Source of the DNA: Castor canadensis
Taxonomy: Eukaryota > Chordata > Mammalia > Rodentia > Castoridae
Assembly (NCBI RefSeq): GCF_047511655.1
Contig: NC_133390.1
Location: forward strand, 159,275,583 to 159,339,582
Length of the DNA stretch: 64,000 bases
Direction: 5' to 3'
The notes under the pieces were generated by a model that was not told the origin of the DNA, searched no databases, and saw nothing but the letters and a program-made list of their open reading frames with translations. Below, in pieces: positions 1-13,290 of this stretch (the first letter of the stretch is position 1; the number at the start of each line of letters is the position of its first letter). The position numbers and the translations under genes are program-made.

Positions 1-19
1 AATATGACACAGAAATTAT

Positions 20-430
20 GTTGTATTAGTTTTTCATTGCTATAATGAAATAACCTGAGGAAGACCAACTTTGTGAAGAAAAGAGGTTTCCTTAGCTCAC
101 AGTTTTGGAGGCTTATTGACATAGCAGTGGCATTGACCCAATTCTAGTGAGTTCCTTCTTAGTTGCCTCATACCATGGTGTATAGCAAGGGCACAGGAGC
201 ATGTGTGGGTGCCAGCAATCATATTGCCAAAAGGAAGTTAGAGAGAGCCAGGTAAGGCCAGGCTCAGGTTTATAATAACCCTCTTGTGGTAAGGCAGTAC
301 CCTCATTTGACCTAAAGGACCTCTCACTAGACTCCCCACCTTAAAGATTCCAGATCATCTCCTGGTATTGCCGCCCTAGGGAACAAGCTTACAATGTGTG
401 AACCTTTGGAAGATACCCGAACCATAGAAT
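20..430 (+). mobile_element. Solo LTR relic, MaLR (MST/MLT1-like)
   Basis: The segment opens with the wording typical of mammalian MaLR LTRs (tattagtttttcattgct, then an acagttttggaggct block). It closes with a block resembling the usual LTR end (gaaccatag near 420). No internal retroviral gene is visible, so this is a solitary, degenerate LTR. Family assignment is from memory of consensus sequences; the exact subfamily is uncertain. Confidence 0.55.
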
Positions 431-699
431 ATGCAAATGAGTCCAAGGTAGCACAAGAGACATTGGAATGCAATGCTGAAGATCAGAGAAAATATTGATA
501 CACGATTTTCTTTCTGATGGCTTTCATTTTCTCTGTAAACTGACATGGGGTGGGGGGAGTTCTTCTACTCAGAGCAATGCATATGGTATGCAATTATAGT
601 TTAATGGAGTGAAGAAAATTTTAAGAGAGAAAGAAAAAAGCCAGAAAAATGGAGAACCAAGTTAAAGTTGAACACTCTTTACTTTTTAATTAATTTATT

Positions 700-1815
700 T
701 TAGAAGGTGCAGCTCACGTGGTAGAATGCCTGCTTTGCAAGCACAAAGTCCTGAGTTCAAACCCCAATTCCACCAAAAACAAAGCAAATTTTATGAATTT
801 TAAATTAATAGGTGTTGTATGATTACATTTTCTTTTCTAAAATTAAAACATTACAGAAAATGCCAAAGTACATTTTACCACCACTTGGATCCCCAGCCTC
901 TTCTACCCTCTCTAAAGTTGAATTTTCTCTCAGGTTGTTTTTTGTTTTGTTTTGTTTTTTTGTGGTACAGGAGCTTGAACTCAGGGACTACACCTTGAGC
1001 CACTCCATCAGCCCTTTTTTGTAAAGGGGGTTTTTCGAGATAGGAGCTTGCAAATATTTCCCCAGGCTGGCTTCGAACCCTGATCTCTGCCTCCTGAGTA
1101 GCTAGGATTACAAGACTGAGCCACCAGAGCCTGGTTTTCTCAGGTCTTTTTAAATGCATTCATATGTATATACATGTTTGTTCCCTTAGAAGACATCAAT
1201 TTGGTGGATGTGAAGTTTGTTTCCATCCCCAAGATCTTGCACATGCTAGACAAACACTATACACTGTGTTGCCCAGGCTGGCCTTGAATTCCTGGACTCA
1301 AGCAACCCTGCCTCAGCCTCCCCAGTAACAGACTAGGCATGTACCACCTCCCCTAGCTCATAGCACTTTAAATGGAAATTATGTGTTTGCATGTCTATTT
1401 ATACAAGTATACTGTGAGCTGTGTTTTTTTTTGTTTTTGTTTTTGTTTTTGTTTTGCAGTACTGGGAGTTGAACCAAGGACCTTGTACATGTTAGGCAAG
1501 CACTTTACCCGTGAGCTACATCTCCACTCTCCTAAAAGCTGCTTTTGAATACAAAAATTGTTTAGTCAACAAACACAGCAGAGTCATATAACCATTTAAC
1601 TTATTTCTTGGAGAAAACACAAAAGAAAAAGAAGAGCTCATGCCTGTAATCCTAGCTACCTGGGAGGCTGAGATCTGGAGGATGTCCATTTGAGACCAGC
1701 CCAGGCAAATAGTTTGAGAGACTCCGTCTCCAAAATAACCAGAGCAAAATGAACTGGAGGTGTAGCCTGCTTTGCAAATGTGGAGCCCTGAGTTTAAGCC
1801 CTAATCCCATCAAAA
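700..1815. repeat. SINE cluster (ID and B1/ID dimers, both strands)
   Basis: An ID-type plus-strand copy lies at about 705-782 (tgagttcaaaccccaattcc). A full B1-like/ID dimer in minus orientation lies at about 953-1137, a B1-like minus fragment at 1230-1362, an ID minus copy at 1422-1533, and a plus-strand dimer at 1636-1815. Each shows the RNA polymerase III box B-like word ttcaaa(c/g)cc, or its complement, and an A-rich or T-rich tail. No gene is seen here. Confidence 0.75.
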
Positions 1816-1847
1816 TGATAATTATACTATAATAATTATAGCTATGA

Positions 1848-2072
1848 TTTATTGAGTACTTACTATGGGCAGACATTATGCGAAGGATTGTCTATGTGTA
1901 TTATGTATAACCCTTCCAACAGCCTTTAAAACATAGGAACTGTTACAGTCCCCATTTGACATATGAGGAAGCTTCAGGAAAGATGTGTTGACTTTTCCCA
2001 AGATCATACAGCTAATAAGAGGCAAGGGTGGAATTTGATTTCAGGCAGTGTGACTCCAGAGCTCTGACCTGT
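1848..2072 (+). repeat. MIR element
   Basis: The segment shows the classical MIR order: tttattgagtacttactatg, a core, then cccatttgacatatgaggaa and cttttcccaagatcatacag. MIR is an ancient tRNA-derived mammalian SINE. This copy is relatively complete. Confidence 0.75.
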
Positions 2073-2251
2073 GTTAAGTGTGCAGAATTAGAAGTAACTC
2101 TAGTATTCAGTCAGCTTCCCTCCCACTTTCTCTTTCCCCTATACCGTATTCCAATCGTTTTTCAGTTTCCCAATTAATTATCCAACTCTTCTTGGCCAAA
2201 GAGAACTTGGTATTTTGCCTAGTCCATTCTTAGACTTAAAAATTCTCCTTT

Positions 2252-2481
2252 AGCCAGGCGCCAGTGGCTCATTCCTGTAATCGTAGCTACTCAGGAGGCA
2301 GAGATCAGGAGGATCACATTTCAAAGCTAGCCCCAGGCAAATAGTTCCTGAGACCCTATCTCAAAAAAACCCATCACAAAAAAGGGCTGGTGGAGTGGCT
2401 TAAGCAGTAAGAGCACTTGTTTAACAAGTGTGAGACCCCAAGTTCAAACCCCAGTGCTGCCACAAAAAAAAAAAAAAAAAA
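2252..2481 (+). repeat. B1/ID dimeric SINE
   Basis: The left half is 7SL-derived (gtggctcattcctgtaatcg). The linker cccatcacaaaaaagggc joins it to an ID-type right half ending agttcaaaccccagtgctgc and a poly-A run. This is one of the cleaner copies of the dimer that dominates the window. Confidence 0.8.
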
Positions 2482-2482
2482 T

Positions 2483-3320
2483 TCTCCTTTAAATTCATCT
2501 GAAGACTTCCAAAGAGAAATCTAATATAGTAGCTCATCTGTAAAATGGGTATTAGGCAGTTATTTAGTAGATGCTTACAGGAATGAGTGAAATAAGGATG
2601 AAAGCATTTAGCACAGTACTGAGTACCAGGAACTGCACAACAATGACAGCATTTTGTATTCATCTCTTTGTGCATAGATCTATCCTCTGAAACTACACAA
2701 ACTGATCATGTCTCTTTTACTCACTGTAGTCTTTCAGTTCCTGAAGGCTGTGATCATGTTTCCTCTAAACTGCTGCTGCCCTCTTCTTTCTCTTCCTTCT
2801 TCTCTGTCTCTATATCTCTTGTTTCTTCTGCTGAATCTCACAAGACATTATTTCTAGACCTCTCACTAGTATATCCTCAGTCCCTCCCACTATGGCCTAC
2901 ATGAAGAAGTCAGAAAATCACTAAACAGAGTGGAACTACAGCTTCCTTATGTTTGTATGATACATGTCTATTAATGAAGCCCATACTTTTTTTTTTTTTG
3001 CAATGCTGGGGATCAGGATTTCACACCTCGTGGGCAAGGTGCCACTGAGCTATACCCCCAGCCCTGAAGCTCATACTTGTATTAGCGTTTAGGCAACTAT
3101 ATTATAATTCACTGAATTCACAACCATCTATAACACCATTTATTTCTCATGTGAAGTTATGAAATCACATTTTTTTTGCATCCTGTACTTGTGCAGTTTG
3201 TTTCATGAATGTAGGTATATAATGTGACTTTTTTGCTTGCTTTATTTCCTTTCCTCTGATTCAGCCTATCTTATTCCAACACCATTTGAGGTCTTTATTT
3301 TCTTTTCCACTTACGAAATG

Positions 3321-3356
<36 letters not shown>

Positions 3357-3500
3357 TTTTGACGGTACTGGGGTTTAGAGCACAGAGCCTTGTACTTGCT
3401 AGGCAGGTGTTCTACCACTTGAGCCATTCCTCCAGCCTCTCTTTTCCACTTATACATGATCCTTAAAGACAGAATCTTTGCAAGGTAAGAAAATTCTTGT
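2483..3500. repeat. Non-genic stretch: MIR-like piece and two minus-strand ID SINEs
   Basis: About 2530-2640 resembles a MIR fragment (catctgtaaaatgggtatta). ID-type copies in minus orientation lie at about 2990-3066 and 3321-3440, the second with a poly-T run of over 30 bases. The rest (2650-2985) shows no recognisable repeat or gene. Confidence 0.55.
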
Positions 3501-3521
3501 AAAGTGCACAAGTAGAACTGG

Positions 3522-3860
3522 GCACCAGTGGCTCATGCACGAAATCCTAGCTCCTTGGGAGGATGAGTTCAGGAGGATGGTGGTTCAAGGCTAGCCAGGA
3601 CCAAAAAATCATGAGACCCCATCTCAACCAGTAGCTGGGCATGATGGTGTGCGCCTGTCATCCCAGTGAGGGCAGAAAACTTAAAATAGGAAGATCACTA
3701 TATAGGCCAGCCTGGCAAAAAGTGAGGAGGATCACTATACAGGCCAGCCTGGGCAAAAAGTGAGAAACTATCTCCAGTATAATCAGAGAAAAAAGGGCTG
3801 GAGGCATGGCCTAGTGAGCACAAACCTGTGAGTTCAGATCCCAGTATCACCAAAAATAAA
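3522..3860 (+). repeat. B1/ID dimeric SINE with internal duplication
   Basis: A plus-strand dimer starts ctgggcaccagtggctcatg and ends agttcagatcccagtatcac. Inside it the phrase aggatcactatataggccag is repeated as aggatcactatacaggccag about 47 bases later. That makes a short tandem duplication within the element. Confidence 0.7.
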
Positions 3861-3899
3861 ATATGATGCACAAATACCTAGCACATGATAAGCCCTTGG

Positions 3900-4190
3900 T
3901 AAACATAAACAATTGTGGTGTTGTCATTATGCCAACATTCAACATAGTGTCTGGCCCTTAGAAGACCCTCAATAAATATTCATTGATTAATGAGTGAATG
4001 ACTGGATCAAAGATTTATGGAATGAATGAATTCCCTCTCTCCTGAATCTCAAGCTGATAAATTTGATATCATCCCTCTTTTACAGATAGGGAAACTGAGG
4101 CTCTGAGAAATTAAATAACTTGACCAAGGTCACTCTGCTGGAAAGTGATGGAACTAGGCTGGAACTTAGATCTGCCTGATTCCCAAGCAT
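3900..4190 (+). repeat. MIR-like element(s)
   Basis: The diagnostic words tttacagatagggaaactga, ggctctgagaaattaaataa and gaccaaggtcactctgctgg identify an old MIR in plus orientation. The 5' part near 3900-3990 is poorly preserved and may be a second fragment. Confidence 0.65.
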
Positions 4191-4640
4191 GTGCAACTAA
4201 CCCTTCCCTACTATGCTTCTTTACTTCTGTGCTCAAATCAGAGAAGCTAGTTGGGAAGTCTGAAGTTCAAGAGGCTACCCAAGGGTGTGTCCCAAGTCCT
4301 AGAGAATTTGTTTCTGCTGTTGTGACCCTGGAACATGGGGGTGTGGAAGGGGAGCAGAGCACTAGAAACCTCTCCTCTTTCCTCCCCTCAGGGCCTCTCA
4401 TGTTCCCTGCCCTAAACTCTGCTCTGCTATTTCTCCCAAGGAACTAACAGCATGGTGTATCCCCAAGGAAATGCTTTTGAGGCCAGGGAGCCAAGAGCCA
4501 AGGAAGTGACTCAACTGCCTGCCAGGACCAGAGGCAATGGAGTCAGGTGCCCAGAAGAGTAGGTCCAAAGAACAGGGAGACCTGTGGTTACCACTTCCTC
4601 TCTGGAAATCAGCTTCTTATTTATAAAAATGGCAGGGAAA

Positions 4641-4744
4641 GTGCTCGCTTCGGCAGCACATATACTAAAATTGGAATGATACAGAGAAGATTAGCATGGT
4701 CCCTGCGCAAGGATGACATGCAAATTCGTGAAGCATTCCATATT
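4641..4744 (+). pseudogene. U6 snRNA retropseudogene
   Basis: The 104 bases match U6 spliceosomal snRNA almost end to end, from gtgctcgcttcggcagcaca to attcgtgaagcattccatat. At least four changes from the canonical sequence are visible, three of them at former CpG sites. The terminal T run of a functional U6 gene is replaced by an A tail (4745-4752). A near-perfect direct repeat flanks the copy (aaaatggcaggg before, aaaatggcagga after). This is the signature of L1-mediated retroposition. No U6 upstream promoter elements (TATA near -30, PSE near -60) are apparent, so it is very probably not expressed as U6. Confidence 0.9.
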
Positions 4745-4764
4745 AAAAAAAAAATGGCAGGAAA

Positions 4765-7000
4765 ATAATCGTCCTTGTGTTTCTTACTTCTTAGGACAGT
4801 TTGAGGCACAAAAATGACAATTCTTACTAATACTTACTCTGCCAGCTACTATGTCAATTGCTTTTCATAGCCTCACAGTCAGCCCTATGAAACAGGTATA
4901 TTATTTATCCCCAGTTCTCTTCTCTACTCTTCTCTCTCTCTCTTTCTTGTTAAAAACAGGGTGAATTCAACTATGATATATTGTAAGAACTTTTGTAAAT
5001 GTCATTATGTACCAGTAGTATAACAATACTATGATTAAATAAATAAATAAATAAATACAAGGAAACCAAGATTCAGGAAATTATTATCTATGCAAGATTT
5101 CTAACTGACAGAACTGAAGTTTGAAACTGAACAGTCTTTTGAGCCTTTCAGAGCTACTAGACTATGGATGGGAGAATGTGAACTATGAAGTATGACATAA
5201 GCTCTGTACTCTTTGACCAAGAATGTACTACACACTCCTCCTATGACTAGAGCTAGAGGTGATGGGGTGAGAGTATTTTCTAAGGAATCTGCTGCCCAGA
5301 TTCCTACCCACAATGATCAGGTTGGATCCCTAGAGTCTTGGGAGAGGATTCACAATCTGAGTGACTCCTTTGTGAAAGAGTTCCCAGGCAGGTTGAGGTG
5401 GCAGAGGAAGGTTCTAGGGTGTTCAGTCAAAGCTATGACCAGCCATTCAAAACCTAGGCCTTTAGCAGGAAGAGTACTAAGGCCCAGGTAATGCTCTCCT
5501 GGGGCTAAGGCAGAGAGAAGTTCTAGTATATCAGAACTTTCCAAGAAACCAGGGACATGCAGCTCAGGAAATAAGTACTTATGGTAGCCAGCAACACCTG
5601 TGATCCCTTCATCCCCCATCTCTCTGCCCTTGGGTTTCTGACCACCCAGCTACTACACTGTTCTCTCTGTATCCACAATCATTTCTTTGGCTTCCCTAGC
5701 CTTCCAGGCTCATTCTCCTCTCATACACACCAGGCCTCTGTCTGCCATGGCAGCTCCTTTGTCTACTTCCAGAGCTCCCACACTCACCACTAGCCAAGCG
5801 CAATGAAGCCTGGCTAAGGAGAACTCTGTTCCAGGCTTAATCTGGCCCCTCTGGGACAGGTAATGGTCTCTAAACCAAGGAGACAGCTGAAAGGTAGGCT
5901 GCCCTTACACTGGGCTCTTGCTTCAAGTCCTGACAACCCAAGTTTCACGCCTAGAGGGAAAGGACACAAGATCTGCCCATGTTGGACAGGAATCTCTTCT
6001 CTTGAGCCAAAGCTGGGAGCCCCAGGAATCAAAGACCCAGCTGGACAAAGGTGGGGAAAATTTTGAGGCCCCCTGGGCGGGGACCAGAGGCTTGGACTTC
6101 TCATAGACCTCCCTGTGTCTCTCTCTTCAGCCAGGTAGAATCTGGCCTTAAGCCATTCAGCCTGAGGATCCAGGTGCCTACATTTTTACCCCAGAATGCT
6201 GTGTTCCTCTCCCAAAAGTTCATGTTCCATACCTCCCCAAAGAGTCTATCTGAGAAAAGGGAGTGAGCATTTACTCTAGTCCAAGCCCCAAGCAGGAAAC
6301 ATTGTCAGAGTGTGCCTGGCACTATTGATCAGTCTGAAGTCAATAAGGAGATCATTTGTCTCATATATGATTATGTATTTATATAGGGAAAATGTAAAGG
6401 GAGGGGGATCCATCTCTGACTTGAGCTGTGGGAGCTGATGACTAAGCAGTGAAGAGCATTGATGGTGCCGAGCTGGAGGGCAGCATGGTCACAGACAAAG
6501 TCCTGCAAGAAACAGTGATCATGGCCAAAAGGAAATGCCCCCATAGAGAAGAGACCACCCCTGGCAGCCTAGTGGAGAAAAAGATGGCTGCCTTAGTGGA
6601 GCCCAGTAAATTCTGTGAGTATTGGAGGGAAGAAACGAAAAAGGGATGATTTTAAAGGAAATAAAACCTCCAATATCTCTCTCATTTAGAGATCCATTTT
6701 GGAGACAACAAATCAACTGAGGAATGTAAAACTGTAATCCTGCTGCCAGGCCCCAACGGAGCAGATGGAGCTGGGGACCAATGGGCCTTTGGAAGGAACA
6801 GGAATGAGGTAAGAGGTGAGCCCTGGCCCTGCCCAGCCACACTTTCTGCTCCATTCTGTTTCAGTTCCCAGGAGTGGGGGTGGTGTCCAGGGCTGGGAAA
6901 CAGTTTTTACTTGAGGCAACCCACCTTCCCTTCATGGGTCAAGAATTCTTTGAGGGGTCATGGGTACTCTGGAGTAAATAAGAAATCTGCTACAGTTTTA
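4765..7000. other. Intergenic DNA with no supported gene
   Basis: Holds a short (aaat)n run at about 5036-5057 and otherwise mostly unique-looking DNA. Several 60-110 codon open frames occur on both strands. None shows a recognised domain, a conserved splice context or coding-like composition. The plus-strand frame at 6449-6649 is lysine- and glutamate-rich but I do not recognise it. This stretch lies downstream of GDF5 and may hold distal GDF5 regulatory DNA, but nothing here proves it. Confidence 0.5.
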
Positions 7001-7035
7001 GGCACAGTTTTGCTTTTTATCTCATCAATGTATAT

Positions 7036-7041
7036 TTTAAT
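7036..7041 (-). terminator. GDF5: Candidate GDF5 poly(A) signal (ATTAAA)
   Basis: On the minus strand, about 490 bases past the GDF5 stop, the hexamer ATTAAA occurs in the context tagattaaaatatac. It is the second commonest mammalian poly(A) signal. No AATAAA is seen between it and the stop codon. Cleavage would fall near 7010-7025. This is an inference; a transcript end would be needed to confirm it. Confidence 0.4.
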
Positions 7042-7431
7042 CTAGCAGTGTAACAGCCTCATACTCCTCACCCCTGCCCAAGCCCTCTCCCCCTCTCTTC
7101 CACCCTGGCCCAATCAGAATCTCAACTGCCCTAAGAGCAGAAAGTGACCAGGCACAAAAGTAATTGAAAGATCAAGCACCCAGGAAATGCTTAGGATAAC
7201 ACCAGACTGTCCTGGAGAGTCCCAAGGCTGAAGAGTCCCAGGTGAGGAGAGGTGGTTGGCTGAGTTTCATTGGTAAATGCATGGGTCCCAGTCCCATTCA
7301 AAAGTGTGTCCCCTGGGCCCATCCCGCCAGTCAGAGGAGCAGAAAGGCGGCAATCCTCAGATGGGGACTTATGGATAAGTTGCATTCAGTGAACAAAGCT
7401 GCTGAAATCCCCTTTCCCAAGGGCTCTGTAG

Positions 7432-11012
<3,581 letters not shown>

Positions 11013-11016
<4 letters not shown>

Positions 11017-11201
11017 CCTCTGGCCAGCCGCTGAATGACACCACAGAGAAAGGCGGCAGCAGCGAAGGTGCCTCTGGCTTGGCAGGAAAAACCATGAAAG
11101 GAGCAGATCTTCAGAAGCAGTGGCAGCAACAGCAGGAAGGGCTCTCTGCTCAGTCTGAGACTCTTGAAGTCCGCCGGGCGTGTGTCTGTATCCAGTCCCA
11201 T
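11013..11201 (-). CDS. Upstream ORF in the GDF5 5' leader (62 codons)
   Basis: An ATG at 11201-11199 in strong context (A at -3, G at +4) opens a frame beginning [15 protein letters not shown] and ending GVIQRLARG. Its TGA stop overlaps the GDF5 initiator as ATGA (11016-11013). Scanning ribosomes would meet it before the GDF5 start, so it is likely to reduce or gate GDF5 translation, with possible termination-reinitiation. The middle is leucine-rich ([10 protein letters not shown]). From memory the human leader keeps the same start, frame and overlapping stop. Whether a peptide is made is unknown. Confidence 0.5.
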
Positions 11202-11303
11202 AGTGGAAATGCTCCGGTATCCAGACGTGCACCGTCTCCAGTCAGCAGCTGAAAATAACTTGTTCTTGAAAGGAGAAAGCCGACCGCCCCCTTTCTCCCG
11301 CAC
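11017..11303 (-). promoter_or_regulatory. GDF5: GDF5 5' untranslated leader
   Basis: This GC-moderate segment between the TATA-like box and the start codon closely resembles the human GDF5 leader as I recall it (cagtcagttgtgcgggag, then ttttcagctgctgactggag on the minus strand). It contains the 62-codon upstream ORF. In humans the osteoarthritis- and height-associated leader variants lie in this interval. The exact transcription start is an estimate. Confidence 0.6.
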
Positions 11304-11327
11304 AACTGACTGAGGGCTTGAAGGAGG

Positions 11328-11337
11328 CTTGTATAAG
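11328..11337 (-). promoter_or_regulatory. GDF5: GDF5 TATA-like box
   Basis: The minus strand reads CTTATACAAG, a TATA-like element about 312-321 bases upstream of the GDF5 ATG. Initiation some 25-30 bases downstream would fall near 11298-11305, leaving a leader of roughly 285 bases. Assigned by position and motif only. Confidence 0.45.
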
Positions 11338-11443
11338 GCTGAGGGATTTTTCCAAGAAGGAAGAATGGCGTAATGCTGCCTGTGTGCTCCAGTTTTTTTT
11401 TTTTTTTTTCCTTCTAGTTTTGAATCCTTTCCAGTGAAAATAC

Positions 11444-11445
<2 letters not shown>

Positions 11446-11481
<36 letters not shown>
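11446..11481 (+). repeat. (CA)n microsatellite
   Basis: About 18 uninterrupted CA units lie just upstream of the GDF5 TATA-like box, some 110-145 bases away. A 17-base T run (about 11393-11410) lies between them. Length changes here could shift promoter spacing. Confidence 0.9.
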
Positions 11482-11484
<3 letters not shown>

Positions 11485-11901
11485 GCAGGTGCTCAGAAAA
11501 ATCTTTTACAAACCTGAACTCAGGAATTGGAAACGGAATTCCAACCCAAACCAATTTAATTACTCTCTGATGTCATGCTGTCTAAATTCATTTAAGTGCG
11601 ATATATTTATGTGAAAAAAAAATCACCGCTGCCCTTTCGAGGCCATGGCTCATGGGGGCTCTTGGCACTGAGCCCCACAGCGGGGACTCAGGCTTAGGGG
11701 GCCTCCTGGTCCCCGGAGCAGACTCAGGGGTCTTCACCTCCACCTCTCCAAGCAGTCCACCCCAACATCCTAAAGAGAGATGCTGAGCAGAGAGCTCAGA
11801 CATCTGAAGCCGCAGTGGCATGGGGAGGATATATTTTCAGTGAAGTCCTTGGAGTGCTTTTAAAGCATTTTCAACCCTGTGTCTAGTCTGGGACCTGATT
11901 T

Positions 11902-11902
<1 letters not shown>

Positions 11903-11943
<41 letters not shown>

Positions 11944-12051
11944 GGGGGGGGCGGCACAGATGGCAGCATTTACCCACAGTTTCCTTTATTTTAATAAACT
12001 TCTGTTGACCCAGAGACAGAAAAAAATCTCAGTGCACATTCCCCCCCCCCC
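11903..12051 (+). repeat. (TG)n microsatellite and poly-C run
   Basis: A pure (tg)n array of about 19 units at 11903-11941 is followed by a G run. A C run of ten sits at about 12041-12050. Simple sequence, no gene. Confidence 0.85.
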
Positions 12052-12084
12052 AAATACCATTGGCTGAGCTCTGATGGTTTTTTC

Positions 12085-12213
12085 AGGTTTAGGGGCACTG
12101 CCACCCTGGAGCCTGGAGGCAGGTCCAGGGTGTATCCCTCCTTCAGACTTGGGGACACTGCCACCCTGGAAACTTCTCCTTGGCTAGAGGCAGGTCCAGG
12201 GTGTACCTCTCCC
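12085..12213 (+). repeat. Imperfect tandem duplication, two units
   Basis: The words actgccaccctgga and ggcaggtccagggtgta both occur twice in the same order, about 65-75 bases apart (12090-12141 and 12155-12210). The second unit has an extra dozen or so bases between them. No repeat family recognised. Confidence 0.7.
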
Positions 12214-12757
12214 ACCACCCCAGCAAAGATGTCCTCAGAGTTTTCTTAGAACAAATTGGCTGAGTCCGGAGGTGGCAGCTCCAGCCTGGGGCAGCAGCGA
12301 CCCCTGCAGGAGGCTGGAAAAGTGATTCCTGCATGATGCTTTTCTGATAGCTTGGGAAGAGGTAGGTCTTAATTACAGCTAGATTCAAGGGTTTCTTAAA
12401 CCCCTTCTTGAAGCCTTGGTGAAGTACTGAAGCTCCCCCTGTCCTCTGGAGAGCCTGCTCCATAGAGACCCTGAACAATTTTCCAAGGGAAACTGTTCTC
12501 TTCACCTGGAATCCCCTTCTGTTACTCTCACATCTGGAGTTCTCATCCTGAGCTTCAGCAGGGAAATTTACCTTCTCCAGGAAACCTTTCCTGATTCCCT
12601 GATGGAGCCAATGACTCCACACCACACTTGTCATTCACTTGTCATTGACATTCTACCACCACACTTGTCATACTGTGAGCAGCATGGCAGTAGGAGAAGC
12701 AGTAGTCAGGTAGACGTCCTTCTTGAGCTTTTTGTTGTTGTTTTGTTTTAAGCAATG

Positions 12758-12990
12758 CTGGGAGTTGGAGTAGCCAAGCGATGCTGCTGGATTTGAAGAT
12801 CAGTGACCCCAGGAGCATCAACATGAAAAAGACTGGTGGACCACTTGAACATTCAGTGTGAGGGTTTTGTTTTGTTTTGTTGTTGGTTTGTTATTGTTGT
12901 CTTTGGTGCTGGGGATTAAACCTAGGGCTAAGCACATGCTCAATCACTGCTTTCCCTTTGACTTTACCTGTTAGCCAGTCCTTTCTGACA
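12758..12990 (+). repeat. Local direct duplication, copy 1
   Basis: About 230 bases running from ctgggagttggagtagccaa through gctgctggatttgaagatca and ggattaaacctagggctaag to cagtcctttctgac recur 1.2 kb downstream with over 85% visible identity. The duplicated unit includes a minus-strand ID-like piece and a (ttttg)n stretch. Confidence 0.8.
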
Positions 12991-13082
12991 TCCCTCACTC
13001 TCTACTGTCTCCGTCACTGTCCCCACACTCTGTCCTCCTCACTGATTGACCTGTTATAATTCTCTCATAACTGGCTTCTAGC

Positions 13083-13290
13083 CATGTGCCCTGGCTCATG
13101 CCTGTAATCCTAGCTACTCAGGAGGCAGAGATCAGGAAGATCATGGTTCCAAGTCAGCCCGGGCAAATAGTTTGCAAGATTCTATCTCGAAAATAACCAG
13201 CACAAAAACAGGGCTGGCAGGGTGATTCAAATGCTAAAGCGCCTGTCTAGCAAGTGTGAGGCCCTAAGTTCAAACCCCAATACTGCCAAT
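13083..13290 (+). repeat. B1/ID dimeric SINE
   Basis: A near-complete plus-strand dimer, from gtgccctggctcatgcctgt to agttcaaaccccaatactgc, with a short (aaat)n tail. It lies between the two copies of the local duplication. Confidence 0.8.

Noticed and set aside
4641-4744. Functional U6 snRNA gene
   Set aside because: It has an A tail instead of the T terminator, flanking direct repeats and several substitutions, so it is a retropseudogene.
6449-6649. Small plus-strand ORF downstream of GDF5
   Set aside because: Not recognised, short, with no promoter or splice context. Chance ORF is the simplest reading.
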